The notes under the pieces are model-generated. The model was not told the origin of the DNA and made no database searches. It was given only the letters and a program-made list of their open reading frames with translations. From the NCBI RefSeq assembly GCF_018127785.1, contig NZ_CP072389.1, positions 1,372,605-1,436,604 of the forward strand: DNA of 64,000 nt. Direction: 5' to 3'. The position numbers were made by a program, and so were the translations under genes. This DNA comes from Prevotella scopos JCM 17725 (GTDB lineage Bacteria > Bacteroidota > Bacteroidia > Bacteroidales > Bacteroidaceae). Positions 35,374-44,561 of this stretch are shown here, piece by piece; positions within the stretch are counted from its first letter, which is position 1, and each line of letters begins with the position of its first letter.

Positions 35374-38300
35374 ATGAGTGTTATGAAGTGTAACATAAAA
35401 ATCGGTAATTGTAGTACACAGCATATCATCATCGTGCTGTTAATAATATTTTTCAGTTCAGTTCATTTGTCAGCTGCTAAGGCTGTACTACCTATTAAGA
35501 GCGTATTGGATATTATTGAAAAAAAGTCTTGCTTAGATAGTGTAAAAATAAACACAGATAAGCATCTTACATCACTATCAAATATACGACCTTTCTCCTC
35601 AAGAATTGATGAAAATTATACTCTTGAACGTACTATGCTGAATGCAAATGGAACGAAATATATAGATAAAATTGTGTATTATGATGGTCTTGGACGTCCT
35701 TTTGAAACTGCATTAAAAGCAGCTTCGCCATCTAGAAGTGATATTGTAACCTATCAGGAGTATGATGGTGCTGGCAGACAATATAAAGTATGGTCTCCAG
35801 TACCTATGGCTGCTCATGATGGTTGTAGCAGTCAGTCAACTGTACAGACTGCTTCTCAATCGTTTTATTTGGATCCTATGGCTTACCAAGAAATAATTTA
35901 TGAGCAGTCGTCATTGGACAGAGTTTCTTATACAACAGGACCTGGACAAGCTTGGTATAATGCGGGACGAAAAGTCAAAAATAACTATTTCACTAATACA
36001 GAGAAAGGTAGTTTAGCATGTGTGTTGTATGTCATACAAGATGATCAGCAGTCTATACTTAACAAGGGTTTTTATCCAAAATCTGAACTTGTAGTCATCC
36101 AAACTACTGATGAGGACGATCATGTTAATTATGAGTTTAAGGACAAGCAAGGTAGAGTGGTGTTAAAGAGAGTAATGGATGGTAGTAAGATGTTAGATAC
36201 TTATTTCGTTTACGATGATTTTGGTCGTTTACGTTATGTACTACCCCCCGATGCATCTCAACGCCTTTCTACAGCTAATTCCAGCTGGAATATTAACCAT
36301 GAGCTATTACAACAAACAGCATATTATTACCAATATGATAGAAGAGGTAATTGCGTCATAAAGAAACTACCTGGTTGCAAAGCAATTTTAATGAAATACG
36401 ACATGGCTGATAGACTTATTTTTAGTCAAGATGGGAACCAGTATGAAAAAAAAGAATGGTCACTCTTTCTATATGATGCCTTTGGACGACACGTTATTTC
36501 TGCTGTATGTAAATTACAGACAGTTCCCGATGTAAGTAATATGGTAGTACTAGCCACCTTTACAGGTTCTGGTACAATAGCTGGTTATACTGTGAATTTA
36601 AATTTTACACCTATTTATTTAACTTCTGTAGACTATTATGATGATTACCGATTTATCAATTCCTTGTCAACATTGGAAAAAGTAAAAATACAATATAATG
36701 CTATGATTGTTGGTTATGATCAACAATATATAGGTGGAGCTAAGGGTTTACTGACAGGTAAACGTATTTATAGCCTTGATGCTTCTGACAAGTATACCAT
36801 TACTTCCTACTATTATGATGATTATGGACGTATGGTACAGGTGCATGCCAGCAATCATCTGGGAGGATTCGAAGATGAGTATACAGCCTATAATTTTCCT
36901 GGAACGATAAGGCAGAAACTGCATATACACACTGTACCAAATAAGCCTGTGCAGAAAGAAGTATATAGTTACACTTATGATTACGTCAATCGTCTTCTCA
37001 CCACATCCCATAAATTAAATGACTTACCAGAGAAAATACTCCTGAGCAATTCCTATGATGAAATTGGACGACTTCAGAAACAATCGAAAGCAACAGAGAC
37101 ATCTGTATATACCTATAATGTACGTGACTGGTTGACAGGAATCTCGGGGAATTTCTTTTCTGAAACGTTAGCATATAATACTGCTGTTGGGGGGATTTCA
37201 CCGCAAGTTGCTTCTTATAGTGGTAATATCAGTGCTATGCAGTGGAAGGCTGGTATGGAGAAAGTAATACGAGGTTACCAATTCCGTTATGATCATATCA
37301 ATCGTCTGACTCATGCCCTGTATGGAGAAGGTAACAATATAACTATCAATGATAAATACAATGAGATTCTTACATACGATTTGATGGGAAACATATTAAC
37401 CTTACGACGGCATGGTAAACATGATAGCGGTTTTGGACTTATAGATAAGTTGGCATACAAATATAATGGTAATCAGCTTATTAAGGTTACGGATGCTGCT
37501 ACCACATCAGTGACATCCTATGGTGCGTTTCAATTCGTTGATGGTGCAGATGTAGAAAATGAGTATGTCTATGATGCAAATGGTAACATGACAGAAGATT
37601 TTAATAAAAAGATTTCTAAGATAGAATATAATTTATTAAATTTACCATCGAAACTTCAGTTTAGTTTTGGGCACATGGCAGAATACTCATATGATGGTGC
37701 AGGACGTAAACTCTCTGTCACCTATAAAACCTCGAAGACTAACCTCTTTGTACCTATGGGCAGCATCGTTCCGCCTCTATCTACTAATGTAGCTTTAACG
37801 TTGAAAACCGATTACTGTGGAAATATGATTTATGAGAATGGACAATTAAGCAAGATTCTTACTGACGTGGGATACATCACACTTGCAAATTCCACTCCAA
37901 CATACCATTACTACTTGCAGGACCACCTTGGAAACAACCGTGTAGTGATAGATGAGCATGGACAAGTGGAGCAAGTGAATCATTACTATGCCTTTGGTGG
38001 ACTGATGGGTGAGAGTACAGGCGGAGGCGCACAATCTTACAAGTACAATGGTAAGGAACTTGACCGTATGCATGGATTGGATTGGTATGATTATGGTGCA
38101 CGCCACTATGATGCTGTGCTGGGAAGATGGATGTGTGTGGATCCGTTGGCAGAGAAGTTCTTGCAAATATGCTCATATAACATTTGTTTAAATAATCCTA
38201 TTCGCTTTATAGATCGGACAGGAAAGGCTGCTGGAGATTATATTACTGGGGACGGTACCTATTTAGGCTCTGATGGTAAAGATGATCAAAAACTATATGT

Positions 38301-38874
38301 GTTAAAGATGTCCAACAAAGAAAATATTGAATCATATGGAAAAGCTAAAGTTAATGGGCTTGACAAAAAGATTAGGGATCGTATAATAAAAGAAAAAGAT
38401 ATTAGTAATAAAGAGAATTTCGTAGAAATAGATGGAAGTCGTAGAGTTCGAAATGAAGTTGTATCAAAGATTGGTGATAATGGGCTGGGAGGAACATCTG
38501 ATAACAATAATAGAGAATATAAATTAACTTTCACTCGAAATGATCCAGAGACTTCAGTCTATTGTGAGATGGGAGATGTTGGTGATCCTGCTACAAAAAG
38601 TACTGTCAGTGTTAGTTCGGGAGATTATCCTGATCTGGTATATATCCATACACACCCTAGCGGAACAAATGGAAATTCTTATTGGATTCAAGGACCATCT
38701 GCAGCGGATATAGATGTTGCGTCCTCTACACGTTATGTTATTTCCATGCGAGATAAGATTGTATATATTTATAATCATACAGGAATCCTATCTAAGATGC
38801 AAATAGATGTTTATCAGAATTTTGGTCAAGTGACAAGAAGAGGTTTTAGAGAGGTTTCTGTTACAGATCAATAA
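35374..38874 (+). CDS. Rhs-type polymorphic toxin (DUF6443 N-terminus) with JAMM-like C-terminal domain
   Basis: 1166 residues with an N-terminal signal segment. Near residue 80 the DUF6443 start (ENYTLERTMLNANGTKYIDKIVYYDGLGRPFETAL) leads into YD/Rhs repeats, then the conserved Rhs closing region (DHLGNNRVVIDE.. , YKYNGKELDRMHGLDWYDYGARHYDAVLGRWMCVDPLAEK; about 845-930). After it the sequence is unique: a variable tip with a JAMM/MPN metallopeptidase pattern: Glu1065, H1092-T-H1094-P, Ser1109 and Asp1112 (HTHPSG..GPSAADID). The Rhs shell would enclose the tip, which is released into a competitor; a JAMM tip would cleave isopeptide or peptide bonds. Export route is not visible. The gene 14 bp downstream is the candidate immunity gene. 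Confidence 0.82.
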   Translation: MSVMKCNIKIGNCSTQHIIIVLLIIFFSSVHLSAAKAVLPIKSVLDIIEKKSCLDSVKINTDKHLTSLSNIRPFSSRIDENYTLERTMLNANGTKYIDKIVYYDGLGRPFETALKAASPSRSDIVTYQEYDGAGRQYKVWSPVPMAAHDGCSSQSTVQTASQSFYLDPMAYQEIIYEQSSLDRVSYTTGPGQAWYNAGRKVKNNYFTNTEKGSLACVLYVIQDDQQSILNKGFYPKSELVVIQTTDEDDHVNYEFKDKQGRVVLKRVMDGSKMLDTYFVYDDFGRLRYVLPPDASQRLSTANSSWNINHELLQQTAYYYQYDRRGNCVIKKLPGCKAILMKYDMADRLIFSQDGNQYEKKEWSLFLYDAFGRHVISAVCKLQTVPDVSNMVVLATFTGSGTIAGYTVNLNFTPIYLTSVDYYDDYRFINSLSTLEKVKIQYNAMIVGYDQQYIGGAKGLLTGKRIYSLDASDKYTITSYYYDDYGRMVQVHASNHLGGFEDEYTAYNFPGTIRQKLHIHTVPNKPVQKEVYSYTYDYVNRLLTTSHKLNDLPEKILLSNSYDEIGRLQKQSKATETSVYTYNVRDWLTGISGNFFSETLAYNTAVGGISPQVASYSGNISAMQWKAGMEKVIRGYQFRYDHINRLTHALYGEGNNITINDKYNEILTYDLMGNILTLRRHGKHDSGFGLIDKLAYKYNGNQLIKVTDAATTSVTSYGAFQFVDGADVENEYVYDANGNMTEDFNKKISKIEYNLLNLPSKLQFSFGHMAEYSYDGAGRKLSVTYKTSKTNLFVPMGSIVPPLSTNVALTLKTDYCGNMIYENGQLSKILTDVGYITLANSTPTYHYYLQDHLGNNRVVIDEHGQVEQVNHYYAFGGLMGESTGGGAQSYKYNGKELDRMHGLDWYDYGARHYDAVLGRWMCVDPLAEKFLQICSYNICLNNPIRFIDRTGKAAGDYITGDGTYLGSDGKDDQKLYVLKMSNKENIESYGKAKVNGLDKKIRDRIIKEKDISNKENFVEIDGSRRVRNEVVSKIGDNGLGGTSDNNNREYKLTFTRNDPETSVYCEMGDVGDPATKSTVSVSSGDYPDLVYIHTHPSGTNGNSYWIQGPSAADIDVASSTRYVISMRDKIVYIYNHTGILSKMQIDVYQNFGQVTRRGFREVSVTDQ
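37701..38158 (+). repeat. Rhs core segment duplicated at 40357-40814
   Basis: 458 bp, same length in both places, with only a handful of mismatches (mostly silent). Identity stops abruptly right after DPLAEK, exactly where the variable tips begin. Confidence 0.9.
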
Positions 38875-38888
38875 AAATCATTCAAGAA

Positions 38889-39737
38889 ATGAAAGAGAAA
38901 TTTGTTTTTGTTCAACTCTGTATTGTGTTGATAATATATAGCGTAAATATAAAAGGACAGAATGCTTCTTTAAACAAAGCATTGGAAATCTCATACTATA
39001 ATTTCTTAAGAACAGTACCTGACAGGTGGAAAGATAAATTTGACAGAAAAGATTTCTATCTCGTCAATAATTATAATCCATATGGTTTTAATGTTCAAAG
39101 AATAAAGGGCTGGAATAATTTACACCTTAAGAACGGTAAACTTATAATAGGAAAGAATCTTGTCGGATATCCGCTTTTACAAATGATAGACAGGGATACA
39201 CTGCTAATAGAGATAGGGCAGATCTTTTGCAGACAAGATAAAATGTGGGCTTTTACAGACGGATATACATCACTCTTTAATGTGGATAATAAAACTTTTA
39301 AGGCAATAAAAATTTCTCAGAAAGACTTATACTACAAGCCTGAAAATGCTAAGAAGCAAGGAAAACTTATAGACTTTGACAGTATTTATGATAAGGCCGT
39401 TAATAGAGCGATTGGCTATTTGGGAAGATCGGGAGTCCCTCGGCATTTAATATATATAAATAAGGAATATTTTCCAAGTTGGTTTTTCAAAAACCAACAA
39501 GAGAATGTCATTGAAGGTTCTGAATATAAAAAATACATCAAAAAGAATTATTACATTATCGGTTGGCCTATTTTATTTATAAAAAAAGGAAATATAATCG
39601 TCAGGTTGCATTGTTCATACAAATCTGGTATAAGAAAGAAAATTATTTCAGAAGTCCAATATACATTTGACGAAAATAAAAATAAATGGACACTTCATAA
39701 TGAAAATTCCACTACTATGTCTATTAATATGAAATGA
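38889..39737 (+). CDS. Exported protein, candidate immunity to the JAMM-tipped Rhs toxin
   Basis: 282 residues with a probable signal peptide (VQLCIVLIIYSVNIKGQ, cleavage near residue 24). The remainder is Lys/Tyr/Ile-rich with no known domain; a GWNNLHLKNGKLIIGKNL segment and a C-terminal beta-rich part (IIVRLHCSYKSG..SEVQYTFDENKNKWTLHN) are visible. The only basis for the immunity call is its position 14 bp after the toxin tip and its AT-rich, unique sequence. Export fits a toxin acting in the periplasm. Confidence 0.5.
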   Translation: MKEKFVFVQLCIVLIIYSVNIKGQNASLNKALEISYYNFLRTVPDRWKDKFDRKDFYLVNNYNPYGFNVQRIKGWNNLHLKNGKLIIGKNLVGYPLLQMIDRDTLLIEIGQIFCRQDKMWAFTDGYTSLFNVDNKTFKAIKISQKDLYYKPENAKKQGKLIDFDSIYDKAVNRAIGYLGRSGVPRHLIYINKEYFPSWFFKNQQENVIEGSEYKKYIKKNYYIIGWPILFIKKGNIIVRLHCSYKSGIRKKIISEVQYTFDENKNKWTLHNENSTTMSINMK

Positions 39738-39739
39738 CC

Positions 39740-39835
39740 AATGCTGGTAACGAACGATTCAACGTAATACTATTCGTGAGATGTACTGGGACGAGGACAG
39801 CCGCCTGAGGGTACTCTCTGATAATGGTAAGTCTT
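39740..39835 (+). pseudogene. Rhs core fragment of the SpvB/Rhs (47442) type
   Basis: About 95 bp resemble 55055-55150: CTGGTAACGAACGATTCAACG, then CGTGAGATGTACTGGGACGA and a diverged GGCAAGAC-like end. It is shifted in frame and lies next to the other Rhs type, showing that cassettes of both types mixed here. The rest of 39840-40110 shows no gene. Confidence 0.75.
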
Positions 39836-40110
39836 ATAACTTTGCTAAAATATAGAGAAATAACAGAAATTTCCTACTTAAAAGTCCTAATGACGGATTT
39901 GGTTTATAGGAGTTTTACTTGGAGGTATCGTGTTTATTTTAACAATGGGGACTGAACCTTATCATAATTAATAGAAAAGATGATAGTTGTTTGATAGTTT
40001 TTGCAAAAAATGTGTACCCATTGTGATACCATACAAATAAAATGTTTTTATAAACGCTTTATTTACAGATGTATATAAGAAATCTTACAGTCCCCATGCG
40101 AATCACTGAA

Positions 40111-40150
40111 ACAAGAGGAATACCGCAAGGGTATTCCTCTTGTTGTTTTA
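40111..40150 (+). terminator. Intrinsic terminator
   Basis: ACAAGAGGAATACC and GGTATTCCTCTTGT form a perfect 14-bp stem around GCAAG, followed by a T-rich run. It separates the first Rhs unit from the orphan cassette. Confidence 0.9.
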
Positions 40151-40270
40151 TTATCTGCGTGTTATAATACTATGTGTAATGATAAAGTTGATAAACTCCT
40201 TCAATTTTAGACATTAGTAGTGTAAATCCAATGTCAATAATAAATTGCAATATAAAAGTAGGTCTTAAAC

Positions 40271-40301
40271 TTTGATTTGTAAAATTAGTTTTTTATATTT
40301 G
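40271..40301 (+). promoter_or_regulatory. Promoter directly before orphan Rhs cassette 1
   Basis: TTTG (40271-40274), exactly 19 bp, TATATTTG (40294-40301), a perfect consensus. The cassette may thus be expressed rather than silent. Confidence 0.65.
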
Positions 40302-40411
40302 CAGAAACTAATAATTTAAAATACAAATAAATAGAACAATTACTCTTTAGACGGATAGGACGTAAACTCTCTGTCACCTATAAAACCTCGAAGACTAACC
40401 TCTTTGTACCT

Positions 40412-41587
40412 ATGGGCAGCATCGTTCCGCCTCTATCTACTAATGTAGCTTTAACGTTGAAAACCGATTACTGTGGAAATATGATTTATGAGAATGGACA
40501 ATTAAGCAAGATTCTTACTGACGTGGGATACATCACACTTGCAAATTCCACTCCAACATACCATTACTATCTGCAGGATCACCTTGGAAACAACCGTGTA
40601 GTGATAGATGAGCATGGACAAGTGGAGCAAGTGAATCATTACTATGCCTTTGGTGGACTGATGGGTGAGAGTACAGGCGGAGGCGCACAATCTTACAAGT
40701 ACAACGGTAAGGAACTTGACCGTATGCACGGATTGGATTGGTATGATTATGGTGCACGCCATTATGATGCTGTGCTGGGAAGATGGATGTGTGTGGATCC
40801 GTTGGCAGAGAAGTATACAACTACTGGTGGATATGTCTATACATTGAATAATCCCGTGAAATTTATAGATGTAGATGGTAGAGAATGGACACAAACGACA
40901 GACAAGAATGGAAATACTGTTATAACTGTTTCTTTAAATTTATCATTTAACGGAGATTTTAGTGCCGCTCAGATGGAAAATTACAAGAATACCATCTCGA
41001 GCGAATTCAACAGAATGATTTCAGATGCTTCTGATGGACGAATGTCGGGAGTTATTAAGTTTTACACTAATAATAAAGATATTGTTCAGTCTTTAGTGTT
41101 AACGAGCGAAGAGTCTTCTCTTATGGCAGGTTTTACGATATATATGGGTTCACAGGTAAATGTCAATGATAAGAATGGTGTATTAAAAGATTATGCAATT
41201 GTTGCTGAAGACGTTTCTCATGAGCTTTTACATACATTGAGAGTGGCTCATCCGTTTGAACGAACACAAACTGATGATACGAAATTATTAAAAGTTGGAC
41301 CTAATTCTTATATTTCCACTCCTTCAACAGCATCAAATATTGGAAATAATGTTATGATCTATCCTATGACAACTATTGACGGTAAGACATCAACGTCACA
41401 GAATTCTTTGACAAAAGGGCAACTGAACTTGATGTTAAAAGAGATAGAACTTCAGAAACAGGGATATGGAATTTATAAATACAACAACAAATTAACAATT
41501 AGCCAAAATGAAGAATTATTCTCGAAATATTTTACTAATTATTGGGATCAAGAGCTGTGGCCTGGGTATCCAGTACAACAGAAATAA
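40412..41587 (+). CDS. Orphan Rhs tip cassette 1 with HExxHxxxxxH metalloprotease domain
   Basis: The first 134 residues repeat the end of the 35374 Rhs protein (458-bp duplication starting at 40357); the frame is open back to 40331 but the first ATG is 40412. After DPLAEK a new tip begins. It has HELLHTLRVAH (H270, E271, H274, H280), a zincin pattern close to metzincins but with Arg in place of the usual Gly, and a Met in VMIYPMTTIDG that could be a Met-turn. Without most of the Rhs shell it should not be delivered on its own. It is probably a donor that can replace the JAMM tip by recombination, or a product made from its own promoter. The following gene overlaps its 3' end. Confidence 0.82.
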   Translation: MGSIVPPLSTNVALTLKTDYCGNMIYENGQLSKILTDVGYITLANSTPTYHYYLQDHLGNNRVVIDEHGQVEQVNHYYAFGGLMGESTGGGAQSYKYNGKELDRMHGLDWYDYGARHYDAVLGRWMCVDPLAEKYTTTGGYVYTLNNPVKFIDVDGREWTQTTDKNGNTVITVSLNLSFNGDFSAAQMENYKNTISSEFNRMISDASDGRMSGVIKFYTNNKDIVQSLVLTSEESSLMAGFTIYMGSQVNVNDKNGVLKDYAIVAEDVSHELLHTLRVAHPFERTQTDDTKLLKVGPNSYISTPSTASNIGNNVMIYPMTTIDGKTSTSQNSLTKGQLNLMLKEIELQKQGYGIYKYNNKLTISQNEELFSKYFTNYWDQELWPGYPVQQK

Positions 41588-42011
41588 CTTTTTTAAATAT
41601 TTTTCTCTAGTATTTATGTTACTTTCGTGTAATTCCTCTATATTATTATCCTCTGGCCCAACCGTTAAATACGACAAAAGAACAAATCTTGAAGTTTGTT
41701 CTTTTACAGATAAGATGCCAAGTTATAGGGGTGGATACACTGCTTTCTTACATGATTTCTCGGCTAATTTTCAATATAGCAATCAAATTGACAATAACAT
41801 TCAAACAAATATTGTAGTACAATATGTTATTAACAAAAAAGGAAGATTGGTTGGTGCTAGAATTTTTAATAAAGAGGATAAGGATTTAAGTTGTTTTGAT
41901 AAAGCCGTACTTGAAGCCTTAGAAAAAGTTCAAGATTGGACACCTGGAGAATACCATCATAAAAAAGTAAATGTTATTATTAAACAAACAATACAGATTG
42001 ATATGTATTGA
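41508..42011 (+). CDS. Candidate immunity protein with TonB-C-like domain
   Basis: 167 residues if the ATG at 41508 is used (overlapping the toxin by 80 bp); ATG 41616 would give a short lipoprotein signal instead. A hydrophobic stretch with lipobox-like LLSC (about 31-41) suggests lipid anchoring. The C-terminal part (MPSYRGGYTAFLHDFS..VVQYVINKKGRLVGARIF..CFDKAVLEALEKVQDWTPG..KVNVIIKQTIQI) has the order of strands and helices of the TonB C-terminal domain. Here it most likely serves as immunity to the metalloprotease tip, reusing a TonB-C fold. Position is the main ground. Confidence 0.55.
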   Translation: MKNYSRNILLIIGIKSCGLGIQYNRNNFFKYFSLVFMLLSCNSSILLSSGPTVKYDKRTNLEVCSFTDKMPSYRGGYTAFLHDFSANFQYSNQIDNNIQTNIVVQYVINKKGRLVGARIFNKEDKDLSCFDKAVLEALEKVQDWTPGEYHHKKVNVIIKQTIQIDMY

Positions 42012-42012
42012 T

Positions 42013-42147
42013 ATTACGAATGCTACTACCCCCAACCCGGCTAATGAAACCAATAAGGTCAAGTCCGGTTCAGAAGGAGGTACGTTAAATCCTGCAAAAC
42101 GAAAGGTAACACAGAAAGATATTGATCAATTGAATATCAATAAATAA
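42013..42147 (+). pseudogene. Possible C-terminal fragment of a lost Rhs tip
   Basis: A frame open from within the preceding gene ends ..SEGGTLNPAKRKVTQKDIDQLNINK at 42147, a plausible toxin C-terminus with no start. It is directly followed by a broken lipoprotein gene, as expected for a decayed toxin/immunity pair. Confidence 0.4.
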
Positions 42148-42157
42148 AATTTCAAAG

Positions 42158-42344
42158 ATGGAAAAGTTTATCTTGGGCATGTTTCGGATTAAATTTTATA
42201 TCTTCATCTTTTTAACATTATCCTTGTTCCTGTTTTTCTTGTAAATTGAAGACAGAAATTGATCCTCAAGCAATAACAGGATGTTGGGAACTAGTTAGTA
42301 AATGCAAGTTCAACATAGAACTGCAATTTTTGGTGCAGGTGTAG
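42158..42344 (+). pseudogene. Broken small lipoprotein (decayed immunity gene)
   Basis: MEKFILGMFRIKFYIFIFLTLSLF begins a signal peptide, but the frame stops at about 42244. A second frame supplies SCKLKTEIDPQAITGCWELVSKC, a lipobox Cys and acidic linker, then ends at 42344 just before the insertion sequence. One frameshift plus truncation explains this. Confidence 0.5.
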
Positions 42345-42537
42345 CCTAATAATCTATACCTGAAAACACCGAGGGGTTTGGGGGCGAGCAGCCCCCATGT
42401 AGGAGATAATTCAACAAGCAATGCATAAAAACAAAAAAGGGAGACCTCTGTCTCCCTAAGATTAATTAGGGATATTCAGAATTTTTCTAACTAATTGTTT
42501 GTCAGTGTAATATATTATTTGTACCTTTACATAAAAT

Positions 42538-42571
42538 CCCCCGAACGACCCTTCACGGGCAGAATCGGGGG
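42538..42571. other. Hairpin before the transposase start
   Basis: CCCCCGA and TCGGGGG, with CCC..GGG pairing in the loop, form a stem 20 bp before the transposase start. Such structures often limit transposase translation. Confidence 0.5.
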
Positions 42572-42591
42572 AAAAATTTAAAAAAAACGTC

Positions 42592-43560
42592 GTGAAGATA
42601 CAAAAAATTTCTGATATAACACCAACTTTGCCCTTTACAGAGTTTGATTTTTTACAGAGCTATCGTGACAGCTTTGCAAAAAGCGAACTTGGACGTATCC
42701 ATTCCCAGCTCCCACTTAAGGAGTTGGCAGCAGCATGTACGAGTCGTAGCCATAAGAGCAAGCGGGGCAAAAAGCCTCTTTTTTCGTGTGAGGGAGAAAT
42801 AGCCCTAATGTTCCTCAAGTCATACACAGGTCTGTCTGACGAAGGCTTGACAGAGATGCTTAACGGAAGCATCCACATGCAGATGTTCTGTGACGCTCTG
42901 ATAGACCCTTCCTGTCCCATTAGGGATGGAAAGATTGTAAGCGCCATACGCAACCGTCTTGCCCATCTTCTTGACATAGACTATCTTGTTTTCTGGCAAG
43001 GAAGTCAGGCATCGCATTGTCAGCATCGACCGTCCCTACCTCCGTCCCATTGTCAGGGGCAAGAAAAACAAGCGTGTGGAGTTTGGGGCAAAGGTCAACA
43101 ACATACAGGTTGATGGCATATCATTCATAGAGCACCACAGCTTTGAGGCTTTCAATGAGGGTGTCCGTCTTAAGCAATGTATTGAGTATCAGGAATCTCT
43201 GACGGGGGCAAAGTTAAGCGTGTCGGTGCCGATTCCATATATACCAACAATGCCAACCGAACAATGTGTACGGAAAAAGGCATAACGACCTGTTTCGTCA
43301 GAAAAGGTCCCAAACCCAAAGAAGAATCTGAATGTCTCAGGACGGCGAGAAAGATTATCGGAAACCTCAGGGCCACGGTAATGGAGGGCAGCTTCGAGAA
43401 TCAGAAACAGCACTATGCCGTTGGGCGCATCAAGGCACGTAACATGTTCAGCGAAACATTACTGCTCTTCTTTGGAATCCATACGGCTAATGCCGCCATT
43501 CTTGCCGCAAGGCAGATGGCCAGGGACAGAAGAAGGTGGCTTGATAAAAAGATAAGGTGA
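42592..43560 (+). pseudogene. IS1182-like DDE transposase, deleted and frameshifted
   Basis: Three frames make one decayed gene. Frame 1 (from 42592): LPFTEFDFLQSYRDSFAKSELGRIH and FSCEGEIALMFLKSYTGLSDEGL. Frame 2 (from about 43010): IVSIDRPYLRPIVRGKKNKRVEFGAKVN and GISFIEHHSFEAFNEGVRL. Frame 3 (to 43560): KGITTCFVRKGPKPKEES, TVMEGSFENQKQHYAVGRIKARN and FFGIHTANAA, holding the final Glu of the DDE triad. Between frames 1 and 2 the section with the first Asp (normally D-ATCYES) is missing. It is inactive. Confidence 0.8.
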
Positions 43561-43821
43561 TTTATATCCATCCATAGGCAGGTATGGAAGGGGCAGGTGT
43601 ACCCATACGGCTCAACATTTGAGATTTTTGAGCAGAAAACACGGCAAATTCTTTTTCTAGGAGCTTTTCCAAGAAAAAGAATCCAGTTTTTGAATGCTCT
43701 TGGCAGGTTCAGGAGTGAATTAACTGAAATTCCCTATGTAATGTTAAAACTTGGAAATGGTTATGTAAATCTTATTATTTTTTATAATTTTGTCTTTATA
43801 AATTAAAAACCAACTACTACA

Positions 43822-44544
43822 ATGAATGTAACTCCTAAAATTGGTATTCTAGCCACCTTATTATTAGTAAACGCTAATCTTTTTGCACAAGAAACACCAT
43901 TTAAGCTGGGCATCCGTTTAGGTGGTGGAATGTCAGTCAACACTGGAATGGATAAAATTCTTGTTCCGGAAGACTATTATTCCAATTATAGCTTCAAAGA
44001 CAAGTGGCAGCTTACGCCAACAGTTAGTGTATTTGCTCAGTATCATGTCGATGGTTCCATCATAGGTCTTGAAGGTGGATTTAGCTATTGGCAGAAGGCA
44101 TCACAGCTTGTCTATAATGATAATAAGGAGTTAAACTATAAGGTTACACCTCGTTATAACTACATTGGCGTATCTGCTCTGTTGAAGATTTATCCTTGGC
44201 GCAAAGGCTTCAATATTTCCATTGGAGGACGTGCGGGAGCCAATCTTAATGGCAAGGGCATATCTTACGAGAGTAATCAAGAAGACAGTAAGTTCGCAAA
44301 TTATCATTTTGCCACTATCGCAGAGACGGAACGTCTGATGAAGGAAAAGTTAACAGGGCAACCAGATATTGCCGTTGGCGGTGGCTTTGGCTATGAAATT
44401 GGCAATCAGTGGGCTTTAGATTTACGTTACTTTCATGGATTGAACTCTACCATTAAGACAGAACGTAATGATTATAACTGGGCAGAACATTCAACCCATG
44501 GACAGAACATAGAGCTTAGTATCAGCTATCTCTTTAAACTTTAA
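43822..44544 (+). CDS. Outer membrane beta-barrel protein (OmpW/PorT-like size)
   Basis: 240 residues with a signal peptide ending LFAQ (residue 22). The mature part is alternating beta strands typical of the OMP_b-brl families: FKLGIRLGGGMSVNTG, SVFAQYHVDGSIIGLEGGFSYWQ, YNYIGVSALLKIYPW, FNISIGGRAGANLNG, and the closing NIELSISYLFKL ending in Leu after aromatic residues. About eight strands are expected. It opens a run of three genes ahead of the giant Rhs gene and may help secrete or anchor it; this is inferred from order only. Confidence 0.8.
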   Translation: MNVTPKIGILATLLLVNANLFAQETPFKLGIRLGGGMSVNTGMDKILVPEDYYSNYSFKDKWQLTPTVSVFAQYHVDGSIIGLEGGFSYWQKASQLVYNDNKELNYKVTPRYNYIGVSALLKIYPWRKGFNISIGGRAGANLNGKGISYESNQEDSKFANYHFATIAETERLMKEKLTGQPDIAVGGGFGYEIGNQWALDLRYFHGLNSTIKTERNDYNWAEHSTHGQNIELSISYLFKL

Positions 44545-44561
44545 TCCTTATAAGTTTATCT

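Larger units (their letters stand above)
42467..43736 (+). mobile_element. Degenerate IS1182-like insertion sequence
   Basis: Ends carry short inverted repeats: TAGGGATATTCAG on the left and, on the other strand at the right, TAGGGAATTTCAG. At about 1.27 kb it is shorter than typical members (1.6-1.9 kb), in line with an internal deletion in the transposase gene. A hairpin (42538-42571) precedes the transposase. An extra hairpin GGGAGAC-CTCT-GTCTCCC lies just outside the left end (42439-42456). Confidence 0.7.

Noticed and set aside
42439..42456. GGGAGAC-CTCT-GTCTCCC hairpin considered as a plus-strand terminator
   Set aside because: The A-run lies on its left, so any termination would act on the minus strand, where no gene ends.
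43597..43806. 69-codon frame spanning the right end of the IS1182-like element
   Set aside because: It crosses the inverted repeat into the next promoter region and resembles no protein.
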